Notes: a model not told the origin generated them from the letters alone. Numbered from the stretch's first letter, positions 1 to 5,478 are shown. The stretch: DNA of 5,478 nucleotides from DATFGK01 sp046712825 (GCA_046712825.1 JBKKCR010000210.1:1-5478); one strand, 5' to 3'. Program-made: numbers and translations.

Positions 1-229
1 CCGAGGCGAGCTTCTGCAGCCGATTCTCCACGGTCGTGCACGGCGCGCAGTTCTCGCCGGAGAACTCGACGAGCACCGCAGCCGGACGCTCCTTCGGGCC
101 GATGCCGACGTCCGCGTGCTCGAAGAACCCGTCCGCCGCGATCATCCGTCCCTCGCGGTTGTGCCACCAAACGGCGAACCCGCCGCACGCCGCCAGCACG
201 CCCGCGATGACGAGGAGCCGTGTGATCAC
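1..229 (-). CDS. Membrane-anchored thioredoxin-like protein (partial, N-terminal 76 residues)
   Basis: Probable thiol-disulfide oxidoreductase or thiol carrier of the thioredoxin fold, anchored in the membrane with its active site probably outside the cytoplasm. The visible 76 residues begin with a short positive start (MITR) and a hydrophobic segment at about 5-22 ending in WW, which reads as a signal anchor. A beta strand (AVLVEF, 51-56) then leads into the active-site motif GENCAPC, with C61 and C64 and a proline between them, followed by an amphipathic helix. This is the usual first half of a thioredoxin domain; the cis-Pro half lies beyond the left edge. The GTG start is chosen because it overlaps the upstream stop in a GTGA and has AAGGG (236-240) six bases upstream. 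C15 sits in the hydrophobic segment (LAAC|GG), so a lipoprotein is possible, but the signal would be very short. The neighbouring DUF4395 gene supports a redox role. The substrate is unknown. Confidence 0.85.
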   Translation of the reverse strand, partial: MITRLLVIAGVLAACGGFAVWWHNREGRMIAADGFFEHADVGIGPKERPAAVLVEFSGENCAPCTTVENRLQKLAS

Positions 230-660
230 GCGGCGCCCTTCGCGGAAAGTCGCTTGCCGAACAGGTACATCTCACAGCCGACACAGATCCCGGTCGCGGC
301 GAGCAGCGTCTGCAACGCCGCGACGATCAGTCCGAACGTCCAGCCCATCGCGGGGTTGTCGAGGATGTAGAAGCCGATCGTGCCGAGCCCGAGCATCGCG
401 AGTCCCATGACTTGCGCGAAGCGCGGCGGCGGCTCTTCTTCGGGGATCACCGGGATATCCAGCTTGAACGTGCGATTGACGAAGCGGTACGCCGCGCCGA
501 GCGGTGAGTAGCGGAGCCCGAAGAAAACCCCGATACCCAGAGCGACACCTATCAGCGGCACCATCCACGAAAGGTCGAGCGCGTACCCGACCAGCAGCGC
601 CACCGCTGAGATACCGGCGCCCCACCGATGCGCGTTGCGATCGATCATCCGTGCGGCCAT
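226..660 (-). CDS. DUF4395 family integral membrane protein with CxxC motif
   Basis: This 144-residue membrane protein resembles the DUF4395 family, whose biochemical function is not established. It starts with a conserved-looking MIDRNAHRWGAG stretch (5-16). Four hydrophobic segments follow at roughly 15-32, 34-50, 83-101 and 107-126. A charged, proline-rich loop (about 64-80, with EEEPPPRF) separates the two helix pairs. The C-terminal end carries CVGC (C126, C129) in the context TGICVGCEMY, a CxxC suited to thiol redox chemistry or metal binding at the membrane face. The ATG at 660 is chosen over a longer in-frame start at 723 because it has GGGAAAGG (667-674) six bases upstream, lies one base after the regulator's stop, and sits next to the family's conserved N-terminus. 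Its stop overlaps the thioredoxin start (GTGA), so translation is probably coupled. The CxxC beside a CAPC thioredoxin suggests that the two proteins exchange electrons or sulfur, which is an inference. Confidence 0.88.
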   Translation of the reverse strand: MAARMIDRNAHRWGAGISAVALLVGYALDLSWMVPLIGVALGIGVFFGLRYSPLGAAYRFVNRTFKLDIPVIPEEEPPPRFAQVMGLAMLGLGTIGFYILDNPAMGWTFGLIVAALQTLLAATGICVGCEMYLFGKRLSAKGAA

Positions 661-661
661 C

Positions 662-1354
662 TCAGACCTTTCCCTCTCCCTGCAGGCGCACGACCTCGCG
701 GCACGCGTCGTCGCCCCACGCAACGCTCGTCACCTGCTCGACGAACGTGTCTGCGCCCAGCGCTTGCATGATCCCTTCCTTCAGCGCTTTGTCGAGCGAG
801 CACGCGAGCTCCGGATGACCAGAGGCGATGCCGCGGAACGGACAGTCGTGATCCTCGATCTCGACCCAGCCTTCGCCCCGGCCGGCGATGCGCGTCGCGC
901 CCGACACCTCGGATAGCGCGCGGACGAGCGAGATGACCTGCTCCTCGAACGTCGGATGCTCTGAGCTTGGGCGATGGCGTCGGCCGAGACGCTGGCCGGT
1001 CTCGAACGCGACCTTGCGCGCCGGCTCGGAGACGAAGCCGGTCTGCTCGATCAACGTCGCGAGCATGTCGGCGACGAGCGTCGTGCCGTGCTCGAGGTGC
1101 GCCGGCGCCGTCTCGTAGAGCTTCGCCGGGCGGCCGCCGGCCGGAAGCCGGCGCCACTTCACGGTCGCGAGCCCCGCGTCGACGAGCACGTCGAGGTGCC
1201 CGCGCGCGACGTTGGGATGGAGCCCGGCGCGGGCCGCCACTTCCTTGGCCGTGAGCGGTCCCTCCGCGCGGATCAGGTCCAGGATCGCTGCTCGCGTCGG
1301 CGCCGCGAGCGCCTTCGCGACCTTTGGATCCCGTTCCCCGGTCAGTGACGCCAC
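662..1354 (-). CDS. Winged-helix transcriptional regulator (ArsR/SufR-like) with C-terminal cysteines
   Basis: DNA-binding regulator of 230 residues, likely a repressor. An N-terminal winged helix spans about 12-82: TRAAILDLI (20-28), then the turn LTAKEVAARAGLHPNVARGHL (35-54) including the recognition helix, then a wing (RRLPAGGRPAKLYE, 68-81). The middle is helical. The C-terminal part (about 160-225) has the layout DCPFRGIASGHPELAC, giving C171 and C185, followed by C218. This placing recalls SufR-like regulators, in which cysteines in the C-terminal domain bind an Fe-S cluster. Persulfide or metal sensing is an alternative. No fourth nearby cysteine is present, so the ligand set is uncertain. 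The GTG start has AGGGGG (1362-1367) seven bases upstream. The gene is first in a unit with the DUF4395 and thioredoxin genes, behind a promoter that overlaps repeated motifs, which points to autoregulation and control of the two redox genes. Confidence 0.87.
   Translation of the reverse strand: MASLTGERDPKVAKALAAPTRAAILDLIRAEGPLTAKEVAARAGLHPNVARGHLDVLVDAGLATVKWRRLPAGGRPAKLYETAPAHLEHGTTLVADMLATLIEQTGFVSEPARKVAFETGQRLGRRHRPSSEHPTFEEQVISLVRALSEVSGATRIAGRGEGWVEIEDHDCPFRGIASGHPELACSLDKALKEGIMQALGADTFVEQVTSVAWGDDACREVVRLQGEGKV
667..674 (-). promoter_or_regulatory. Ribosome binding site that sets the DUF4395 start
   Basis: GGGAAAGG on the minus strand lies six bases before the ATG at 660, inside the last codons of the regulator gene. 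It decides in favour of the 144-residue DUF4395 protein over the longer in-frame alternative at 723, whose extra residues are arginine-rich antisense-like sequence. Confidence 0.7.
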
Positions 1355-1378
1355 TGGTCTTCCCCCTGCTCAGGGTGG

Positions 1379-1408
1379 GTTTACACTGTTGCAATGATAT
1401 AAACACTG
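1379..1408. promoter_or_regulatory. Candidate operator: inverted and direct repeats over the -10 region
   Basis: GTTTA (1379-1383) and TAAAC (1400-1404) form an inverted repeat with 16 bases between them. ACACTG occurs twice (1383-1388 and 1403-1408), with starts exactly 20 bases apart, about two helical turns. The set covers the proposed -10 box and transcription start, where a bound dimer would block RNA polymerase. The adjacent winged-helix regulator is the obvious candidate ligand. Which repeat matters cannot be decided from a single sequence. Confidence 0.45.
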
Positions 1409-1423
1409 GCGGTGGCGGGTCAA
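1394..1423 (-). promoter_or_regulatory. Sigma70-like promoter of the regulator-DUF4395-thioredoxin unit
   Basis: On the minus strand, TTGACC (1418-1423) resembles a -35 box, with five of six consensus bases. TATCAT (1394-1399) resembles a -10 box, also with five of six, at an 18-base spacing. An overlapping TATATC (1396-1401) gives a 16-base spacing. This short AT-rich patch stands out in otherwise GC-rich DNA. Transcription would start at about 1385-1390, leaving a leader of roughly 30-35 bases before the GTG at 1354. The -35 box begins about 15 bases after the stop of the upstream DUF2993 gene. Confidence 0.65.
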
Positions 1424-1437
1424 CTCGGTTCGGACGC

Positions 1438-2151
1438 CTAACGCACCTTCAAGACGAAGGCGTCGAAGTTCGCGATGAGGGAGAGCTCGCCCTTCTTGAC
1501 GACCACCTCGCTCGGCACGATCCCGGCCGGGAGCTTGGGGATCTCCACCGAGAACGTCGTCTCTCGACGCGCGAGGGAAACGAACGCCTTCGGGACCGGA
1601 CGCCCGTCCAGAGTGAAGCGCGTCGGCTTGAAGGTCAGAACCCGGCCACCCAGGGAAAGGGTCCCGGTCGCCCCGAATTTGTGGCGAGTACCGGCGATCA
1701 CCCCGTTGCTGACGACGGTGACGAGCCCGTCCTCACGGAGCGTCGTAACCGCATCCTTCTTCTCGCGCTCGAGGAACGCGTTGATCGAACCCTCGGTGAC
1801 GCGCGCGAAGCCGCTCCCGCTCTCGACCGTGAGATCGAACTTGTTCTGCCGGATGAGCACATCGACGGAAGCCTCCACACCTTTCATGTCCATCGACAGC
1901 TCGGCGATCTCGAGCCCCTCGATCACGACGGTGTGCGCCTCCACGGTCACGCGGGGGATACGGCCTTGGATCACGCGAAGGATGATGGGGAACGCTTCGA
2001 TCTGGACCGAGGGCCGCTCCTTCAGCCCGAGGGTGGACCGCATCCCGTTGGAGAGCTGGGACTCGGCGAACGTCTCGATCACCGCGCTGCCGCCGAGGAA
2101 CAACACCGCCGGTATCGCGAGCATGAACACGACCCGCCGGATGATGAACAT
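1438..2151 (-). CDS. DUF2993 (LmeA-like) secreted or membrane-anchored lipid-binding protein
   Basis: This 237-residue protein resembles the DUF2993 family. Its mycobacterial member LmeA is a periplasmic, phospholipid-binding protein needed for lipomannan mannan elongation. An N-terminal signal or anchor is visible: IIRR, then the hydrophobic stretch VVFMLAIPAVLFLGGSAVI (7-25). The rest is beta-rich with the family's usual run: FAESQLSNGMRSTLGL near the N-terminus, FPIILRVIQGRIPRVTVEA (about 54-72), then VVIEGLEIAELSMDMKGVEA, then alternating strands to a C-terminal FDAFVLKVR. The length is typical of the family. The ATG immediately follows the cdsA stop (TAGATG) with no clear ribosome binding site, so translation is probably coupled to cdsA. 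Internal GTG or ATG starts at codons 8 and 10 cannot be excluded. Pairing with cdsA suggests work on phospholipids or inositol-based glycolipids; this is inferred, and no catalytic residues are evident. Confidence 0.85.
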   Translation of the reverse strand: MFIIRRVVFMLAIPAVLFLGGSAVIETFAESQLSNGMRSTLGLKERPSVQIEAFPIILRVIQGRIPRVTVEAHTVVIEGLEIAELSMDMKGVEASVDVLIRQNKFDLTVESGSGFARVTEGSINAFLEREKKDAVTTLREDGLVTVVSNGVIAGTRHKFGATGTLSLGGRVLTFKPTRFTLDGRPVPKAFVSLARRETTFSVEIPKLPAGIVPSEVVVKKGELSLIANFDAFVLKVR

Positions 2152-2967
2152 CTACGCGGCCACGGCTCGGTACGCGTAGAAGAACAGCGGCGCGGTGAAG
2201 AGCAGGCTGTCCAGACGATCGAGCGCCCCGCCGTGCTGCGGGATCACGCCGCCGGTGTCCTTCACGCCGAAATCCCGCTTCAGCATGGACTCGAACAGGT
2301 CGCCGAGCGGCGCGGCCAGCACGACCAGCCCTGCGAGCACCAGTCCTCGTCCGACCGTGATCGGTGGATCGAAGCCGATCCCGGCGAGCAGCCCCACGAT
2401 CAAGGTCACGAACGCTCCGCCGAGAGCGCCCTCCCACGTCTTACCCGGGCTTATCTGCGGCGCAAGAGGCCGCCTCCCGATCGTTCTCCCGACGGCCCAC
2501 GATCCGACGTCGTTGAGAACCACCAAGAGCGCGAAGGTGAGCACGATCCGGAACCCGTCGGGCGAACTGCGCATCGCCATCATGTACGAGCCCATCACCC
2601 CGACGTAGATCACGACGAACACCGTGCTCGCGATGCTGAGGATGGCGCCGTCGGGATCTCGCCGCATCAGCACGGCAGCCGCCGTGAGCACGAGCGTCGC
2701 TGCGACGACCAGCGGGAGGTCCTCGGGCGCTGCCGGGCCTTGCTGGTACGCGACGATGTACGCGGCGGCGACGCCGGCGAGCCCGACGAGCGGCACCGGC
2801 CGCGCGCCCCGCGCGCGAGCCAGTCGGAAGAGCTCACCGGCGGCGACGAGCGCAAGGACGAGGAGAAGGATCAGAACCGTGAACCGGCTAAAGAACAAGC
2901 AAGCGAGCGCGATGCCGGCTAAGACGACCCCCACGAGGATCTTCGACTGAACGTCCGTTCGCTCCAC
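2152..2967 (-). CDS. cdsA: Phosphatidate cytidylyltransferase (CDP-diacylglycerol synthase)
   Basis: Integral membrane enzyme that converts phosphatidic acid and CTP to CDP-diacylglycerol and pyrophosphate, the branch point for phosphatidylinositol, phosphatidylglycerol, cardiolipin and phosphatidylserine. The 271 residues are a normal length. Hydrophobic segments run from about residue 9 to the C-terminus, with a hydrophilic active-site zone. The family landmarks are SPGKTWEG (173-180), GDLFES (222-227) and the C-terminal signature with K230-R231, K236-D237, H245-G-G and D250-R-L-D253. Two small departures occur in the signature: IPQHGG where IPGHGG is usual (Q244), and alanine (A248) where a bulkier hydrophobic is common. 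The catalytic aspartates and lysines are present, so activity is expected. The GTG start gives a short polar N-terminus (VERTDVQSK) before the first helix. Its ribosome binding site is weak, and a TTG three codons upstream is an alternative. The gene sits between MMPL and DUF2993 genes, not in the common pyrH-frr-cdsA order. Confidence 0.95.
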   Translation of the reverse strand: MERTDVQSKILVGVVLAGIALACLFFSRFTVLILLLVLALVAAGELFRLARARGARPVPLVGLAGVAAAYIVAYQQGPAAPEDLPLVVAATLVLTAAAVLMRRDPDGAILSIASTVFVVIYVGVMGSYMMAMRSSPDGFRIVLTFALLVVLNDVGSWAVGRTIGRRPLAPQISPGKTWEGALGGAFVTLIVGLLAGIGFDPPITVGRGLVLAGLVVLAAPLGDLFESMLKRDFGVKDTGGVIPQHGGALDRLDSLLFTAPLFFYAYRAVAA

Positions 2968-3020
2968 GGCGCGCAAGTCTACCGAGGCGCTGCCCCGGTG
3001 CCCCTGGGGCCCGCTGCCGC
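2968..3020 (-). other. Short GC-rich intergenic spacer between the MMPL gene and cdsA
   Basis: These 53 bases contain overlapping GC-rich complementary runs (GCCCC and GGGGC) and a repeated GGCAGCG on the minus strand. No T-run follows, and no -35/-10 pair is visible. It is best read as a spacer within an operon, though a processing or attenuating hairpin cannot be ruled out. Confidence 0.4.
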
Positions 3021-4904
3021 TCAACTGGCGTGCGCCCGCCGCGACGGCCACCAGTTGTGCCGGCCGAGGATCACCGCGATCGACGGGACGAGCAGGCTCC
3101 GGACGACGAACGTGTCCAGGAGGATCCCGACCGTGACGGCGAAGCCGTACTGCTGAAGGCTGCGAAGCGGCGCCAGCATCAGCGCGCCGAACGTGCCGGC
3201 GAGGATCAGCCCGGCCGAGGTGATGACGTGGCCGGTGAGCGCGAGCCCGCGCGCGGTCGCGTCGGCGGTGGTGTGGACGCGCGCCTCCTCGCGGATGCGG
3301 CTCATCAAAAAGATGTTGTAGTCGGCGCCGAGCGCGACGAGCATCACGAACAGGAAGGGCGGCAGCCACCATGAGACGCCGGGCTGTCCCGCGATGATCT
3401 GGAATACCAACGTCGTGAGCCCGAGCGTCGCCAGCAACGACAGCAGCACGGTGAAGATCAGGTACGCCGGCGCGACGAGGCTCCGCAGCAGGATCGCGAG
3501 CACGATGAAGATCCCGACGAGCACGGCGACGATGATCTTCTTCAGATCCGCCGACGACAGCTGGCGGATGTCGTCGAAGAACGCCGCCGAGCCGGTCGCG
3601 AGGAGCTCCGCGCCCTCGAGCGGCGTCTCGTTCAACGCGAAGCGACCTTGCTCACGCATGATCGTCACCGCGTCCAGCGACTCCGCCGCGTACGGCTCAC
3701 GATCGAGCGTGACGAGCAAACGGGTCTGGCGCTCGTCTTGGGTGATGAAGAACGAAAGCTGCTTGCGGAGGCCGGGGATCGACTCCACCAACGCCGGCGT
3801 GAGCCCGAGGTTCCCGGCGGTCAGGATGTCGCCGATCCCCGAGGAGCGCACGCGGGCCGCGCCCTCGGCGAGCCCGGCCCTGAGCCGCGCCAGCCCTGGC
3901 AGGATCTGATCGAGCCCCTCGATCATCCGTCGCGCGCCGTCGACCGTGGCGTCGACGGCCGTCGCCCCCTCCTGCAGGCCCGGCCCCAGCTGCGCGAGAC
4001 CGGCGTCCATCTGCACGAGACCGTCGTCGAGCTGGGAGAGTCCGTCGATCGCCTTCGTCAGGCCGTCGGAGATCGTGCGGAGGAGGCCTTCGAGGCCGCC
4101 GGCGTCGGCGTACTCCTTGGTCTGGGGATCTTGCCTCGCATAGTCGCCGTTGAACCGCTTGCCGGTCAGCCGCCCGTAGGCCTCGATAACGTTCGGGTCG
4201 AGCCTGCTGGTGGGCAAAGCACCGCGCAGCGCCGCGGCGGCTCCGGCCGCCTGGTCGGCGAGGTCGTTCTCGGCGCCGGGCTTGGACAGCCCGTCGGCGG
4301 CTTCACGCAAGCCGGACTCGAGTCGCACGATCCCGTCGCGCATCTGCCGGACGCCGTCGCGGAGGCGCACGACGCCGGCAGCGCCTTCCTCGAGCCCATC
4401 GGCGAGCCGTGGCAGCTCGTCGCGCATGCGCACGAGCCCGGCGCGGATCTGCTCGAGGCCGCCGATCACCAGCCCTACCCCGTCGGCGCCTTCTTGGAGG
4501 CGGTCGGGGAACTCCAGCAGCTCGGAGACTCCGGCGGCCTCGAGCTGTTCTTCGCTGAACACGCCGCCGGTGGGCTGGGTGAGCGACCGCACGATCGCGA
4601 CACCCGGAACCTTGCCGATCGCGATCGTCACGTCGTTGATCGCGCGGAACGCCTCGGGCGTCCACAGCGACGACTCGTGACGGAGCACGACGAAGACCGG
4701 GCTTACCTGCCCGCGCTCGAAGTGACCGGCGAGCCGGTCGTATCCGCGGATCGAGTCGGAGTCGGGCGGCAGCTCCGAAAGCACGTTGTAGGTGACCTTC
4801 GCCTTCGTCGTTGCGAACGCCGGCGCGGCGAGCAACAAGAACGACACGACGAACACGCGCACCGGATGGTCGCGAACGAGCCGGGCGATCCGAGCCCACC
4901 TCAT
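3021..4904 (-). CDS. MMPL/RND family transporter, C-terminal half-transporter with helical repeat insert
   Basis: One complete RND repeat unit of 627 residues, a proton-driven exporter of lipids or other hydrophobic compounds in the HAE2/MMPL group. The order is: a basic start and one membrane helix (about 14-32); an extracytoplasmic porter domain (about 35-450); then five membrane helices at roughly 455-474, 479-504, 512-534, 555-580 and 585-612. The motif GADYNIFLMSRIREE (526-540) holds the Asp-Tyr pair (D528-Y529) that relays protons in MMPL proteins. The porter domain is enlarged by two blocks of glycine-spaced heptads (145-206 and 268-352). A full MMPL carries two such repeat units in one chain of about 700-1000 residues, so this is a half-transporter. 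The upstream gene supplies the other half. Its ATG overlaps the upstream stop (ATGA), with TGAGGAG (4910-4916) five bases upstream, so it is a genuine start with coupled translation. The substrate is unknown. Confidence 0.9.
   Translation of the reverse strand: MRWARIARLVRDHPVRVFVVSFLLLAAPAFATTKAKVTYNVLSELPPDSDSIRGYDRLAGHFERGQVSPVFVVLRHESSLWTPEAFRAINDVTIAIGKVPGVAIVRSLTQPTGGVFSEEQLEAAGVSELLEFPDRLQEGADGVGLVIGGLEQIRAGLVRMRDELPRLADGLEEGAAGVVRLRDGVRQMRDGIVRLESGLREAADGLSKPGAENDLADQAAGAAAALRGALPTSRLDPNVIEAYGRLTGKRFNGDYARQDPQTKEYADAGGLEGLLRTISDGLTKAIDGLSQLDDGLVQMDAGLAQLGPGLQEGATAVDATVDGARRMIEGLDQILPGLARLRAGLAEGAARVRSSGIGDILTAGNLGLTPALVESIPGLRKQLSFFITQDERQTRLLVTLDREPYAAESLDAVTIMREQGRFALNETPLEGAELLATGSAAFFDDIRQLSSADLKKIIVAVLVGIFIVLAILLRSLVAPAYLIFTVLLSLLATLGLTTLVFQIIAGQPGVSWWLPPFLFVMLVALGADYNIFLMSRIREEARVHTTADATARGLALTGHVITSAGLILAGTFGALMLAPLRSLQQYGFAVTVGILLDTFVVRSLLVPSIAVILGRHNWWPSRRAHAS
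3849..4103 (-). repeat. Second glycine-heptad helical repeat block inside the MMPL porter domain
   Basis: Residues 268-352 of the half-transporter contain about ten degenerate seven-residue units, with a glycine-leucine or glycine-alanine step in most (DGLSQLD, DGLVQMD, AGLAQLG, PGLQEGA, AGLAEGA). This pattern predicts long amphipathic helices or a coiled coil projecting from the membrane, like YhgE/Pip-type heptads and the coiled-coil insert of some MmpL proteins. It is repeated at protein level; the DNA is not an exact tandem repeat. Confidence 0.7.
4287..4472 (-). repeat. First glycine-heptad helical repeat block inside the MMPL porter domain
   Basis: Residues 145-206 carry about eight seven-residue units of the same type (GGLEQIR, AGLVRMR, DGLEEGA, DGVRQMR, DGIVRLE, SGLREAA). 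A non-repetitive segment of about 60 residues (207-267) containing AYGRLTGKRFNGDY separates it from the second block. The two blocks could pair as antiparallel helices of a hairpin; this is inference. Confidence 0.7.
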
Positions 4905-5478
4905 CGAGACTCCTCAGACTGCTGGGCGAGGGTCGGCGCGATCCCCAGCACGTCGGTGAGCTGCTGCTCGTGCAACGCTTGGGCGTCGGCGAGGCGCTCG
5001 GGATGCGCAGGCCAGAAGAGCTTGCTGCCGAACGCGCTGACGAGCGCCGGTGTCAGCGTGAGCCCGGCGACGAGCGTCACGAGCACCGCGATCGCCATCG
5101 CCGGCCCGACCGTCCGGAACATGCCGAACTTGGCGACGCCCTGCGCCGAGAACCCGACGATCACCGTGCCGGCGCTCGAGGCGATGACCGCACCGACGAC
5201 GGCGACGGTCGCAGCGAGCGTGGCGCGGTACTCGTGCGAGCGCCCGACCTCTTCTCGGAACCGGGAGATGAGGAACAAGCAGTAGTCGGTTCCGGCGCCG
5301 AAGATGATCACGACCATGAACGTCTCGACCAGCGATGACACTCGCATCCCGGCCTGCGCGAGCAACGCGATGATCCCCTGCGAGACGAGAAGCGCGAGCG
5401 AGATCGTGATCAGCGGAACGACTGGCGTGACCGGCGAGCGATACACCCAGAGCAAGATCAGGATCACGAGTGCCAGCG
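4901..5478 (-). CDS. MMPL/RND family transporter, N-terminal half-transporter (partial, C-terminal 191 residues)
   Basis: C-terminal end of a separate MMPL half-transporter; its start lies beyond the right edge. The visible part covers most of a five-helix membrane bundle, with helices at about residues 1-12, 18-40, 50-70, 88-110 and 122-147. The motif GAGTDYCLFLISRFREE carries the proton-relay Asp-Tyr pair (D64-Y65 of the visible residues). GAGTDY is the form usual in the first repeat unit of full-length MMPL proteins, while the downstream gene carries GADYN, as expected for the second unit. After the last helix comes FWPAHPERLADA, then a polar tail ending EESR. The stop overlaps the next gene's ATG (ATGA). 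In fused relatives the chain would continue from such a tail directly into the next repeat unit, so the two gene products most likely pair as one exporter. Confidence 0.9.
   Translation of the reverse strand, partial: LALVILILLWVYRSPVTPVVPLITISLALLVSQGIIALLAQAGMRVSSLVETFMVVIIFGAGTDYCLFLISRFREEVGRSHEYRATLAATVAVVGAVIASSAGTVIVGFSAQGVAKFGMFRTVGPAMAIAVLVTLVAGLTLTPALVSAFGSKLFWPAHPERLADAQALHEQQLTDVLGIAPTLAQQSEESR
4910..4916 (-). promoter_or_regulatory. Ribosome binding site of the second MMPL half gene
   Basis: TGAGGAG on the minus strand lies five bases before the ATG at 4904, inside the last codons of the first MMPL gene. A strong, well-spaced site argues that the second half is translated from its own start and that the split is not merely a sequencing frameshift. 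Confidence 0.7.

Noticed and set aside
1324..2922. Long open frame on the plus strand (532 codons)
   Set aside because: Its translation is rich in Arg, Asp, Glu, His and Pro with no fold-like hydrophobic pattern, and it lies antisense to the clear DUF2993 and cdsA genes. Long antisense frames are expected in GC-rich DNA.
2968..3020. Possible intrinsic terminator after the MMPL gene
   Set aside because: The complementary GC runs allow only short stems, and no T-run follows, so a terminator call is not supported.
2968..3372. Upstream extension of the cdsA frame into the MMPL gene
   Set aside because: The extension gives arginine- and alanine-rich sequence with no CdsA similarity and overlaps the conserved membrane part of the MMPL gene. 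The GTG at 2967 gives a normal-length CdsA.
4901..4904. MMPL pair as a frameshifted pseudogene
   Set aside because: Both halves keep intact motifs and helices, and the second has a well-placed ribosome binding site and an ATGA coupling overlap. A natural split fits better, although a frameshift is kept as an alternative in the findings.
3648..5285. Long open frame on the plus strand (545 codons)
   Set aside because: It is the antisense shadow of the two MMPL genes. Its apparent repeats simply mirror the glycine-heptad blocks on the other strand.

Overview
The window is GC-rich DNA, and every supportable gene lies on the minus strand. Read in the direction of transcription, from high to low coordinates, the order is: the end of one MMPL/RND half-transporter, a second MMPL half-transporter, CDP-diacylglycerol synthase (cdsA), a secreted DUF2993 (LmeA-type) protein, a winged-helix regulator with conserved-looking cysteines, a DUF4395 membrane protein with a CxxC, and the start of a membrane-anchored thioredoxin-like protein that runs off the left edge. 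DUF2993 proteins, MMPL transporters and the DUF4395-thioredoxin pairing, together with GTG starts and high GC, suggest an actinobacterium. No close genus can be named from the sequence alone.

There appear to be two transcription units. The first (positions 5478 to 1438) is an envelope or lipid block. Its two MMPL genes share an ATGA overlap and look like the N-terminal and C-terminal halves of one RND-type lipid exporter. A 53-base GC-rich gap separates them from cdsA. The cdsA stop codon directly abuts the DUF2993 start (TAGATG). CdsA makes the CDP-diacylglycerol used for phosphatidylinositol and other phospholipids. The mycobacterial DUF2993 protein LmeA acts in lipomannan maturation, and MMPL proteins export lipids, so a shared role in envelope lipid supply and transport is a reasonable inference.

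The second unit (positions 1423 to 1) is a redox or sulfur block. A good sigma70-like promoter lies in the 83-base gap before the regulator gene and overlaps a symmetric, repeated motif that could be the regulator's own operator. Regulator, DUF4395 and thioredoxin genes are tightly packed (TGA-G-ATG, then a GTGA overlap), each with a recognisable ribosome binding site. The cysteine-bearing regulator, the CxxC membrane protein and the CAPC thioredoxin fit a thiol, sulfur or Fe-S responsive module.

No rRNA, tRNA, CRISPR array, insertion sequence or convincing intrinsic terminator was seen, and no stretch over 300 bases lacks a gene. The points most worth a second look are the split MMPL transporter with its long helical repeat insert, the cdsA-DUF2993 pairing, and the self-contained regulator-DUF4395-thioredoxin unit with its candidate operator.
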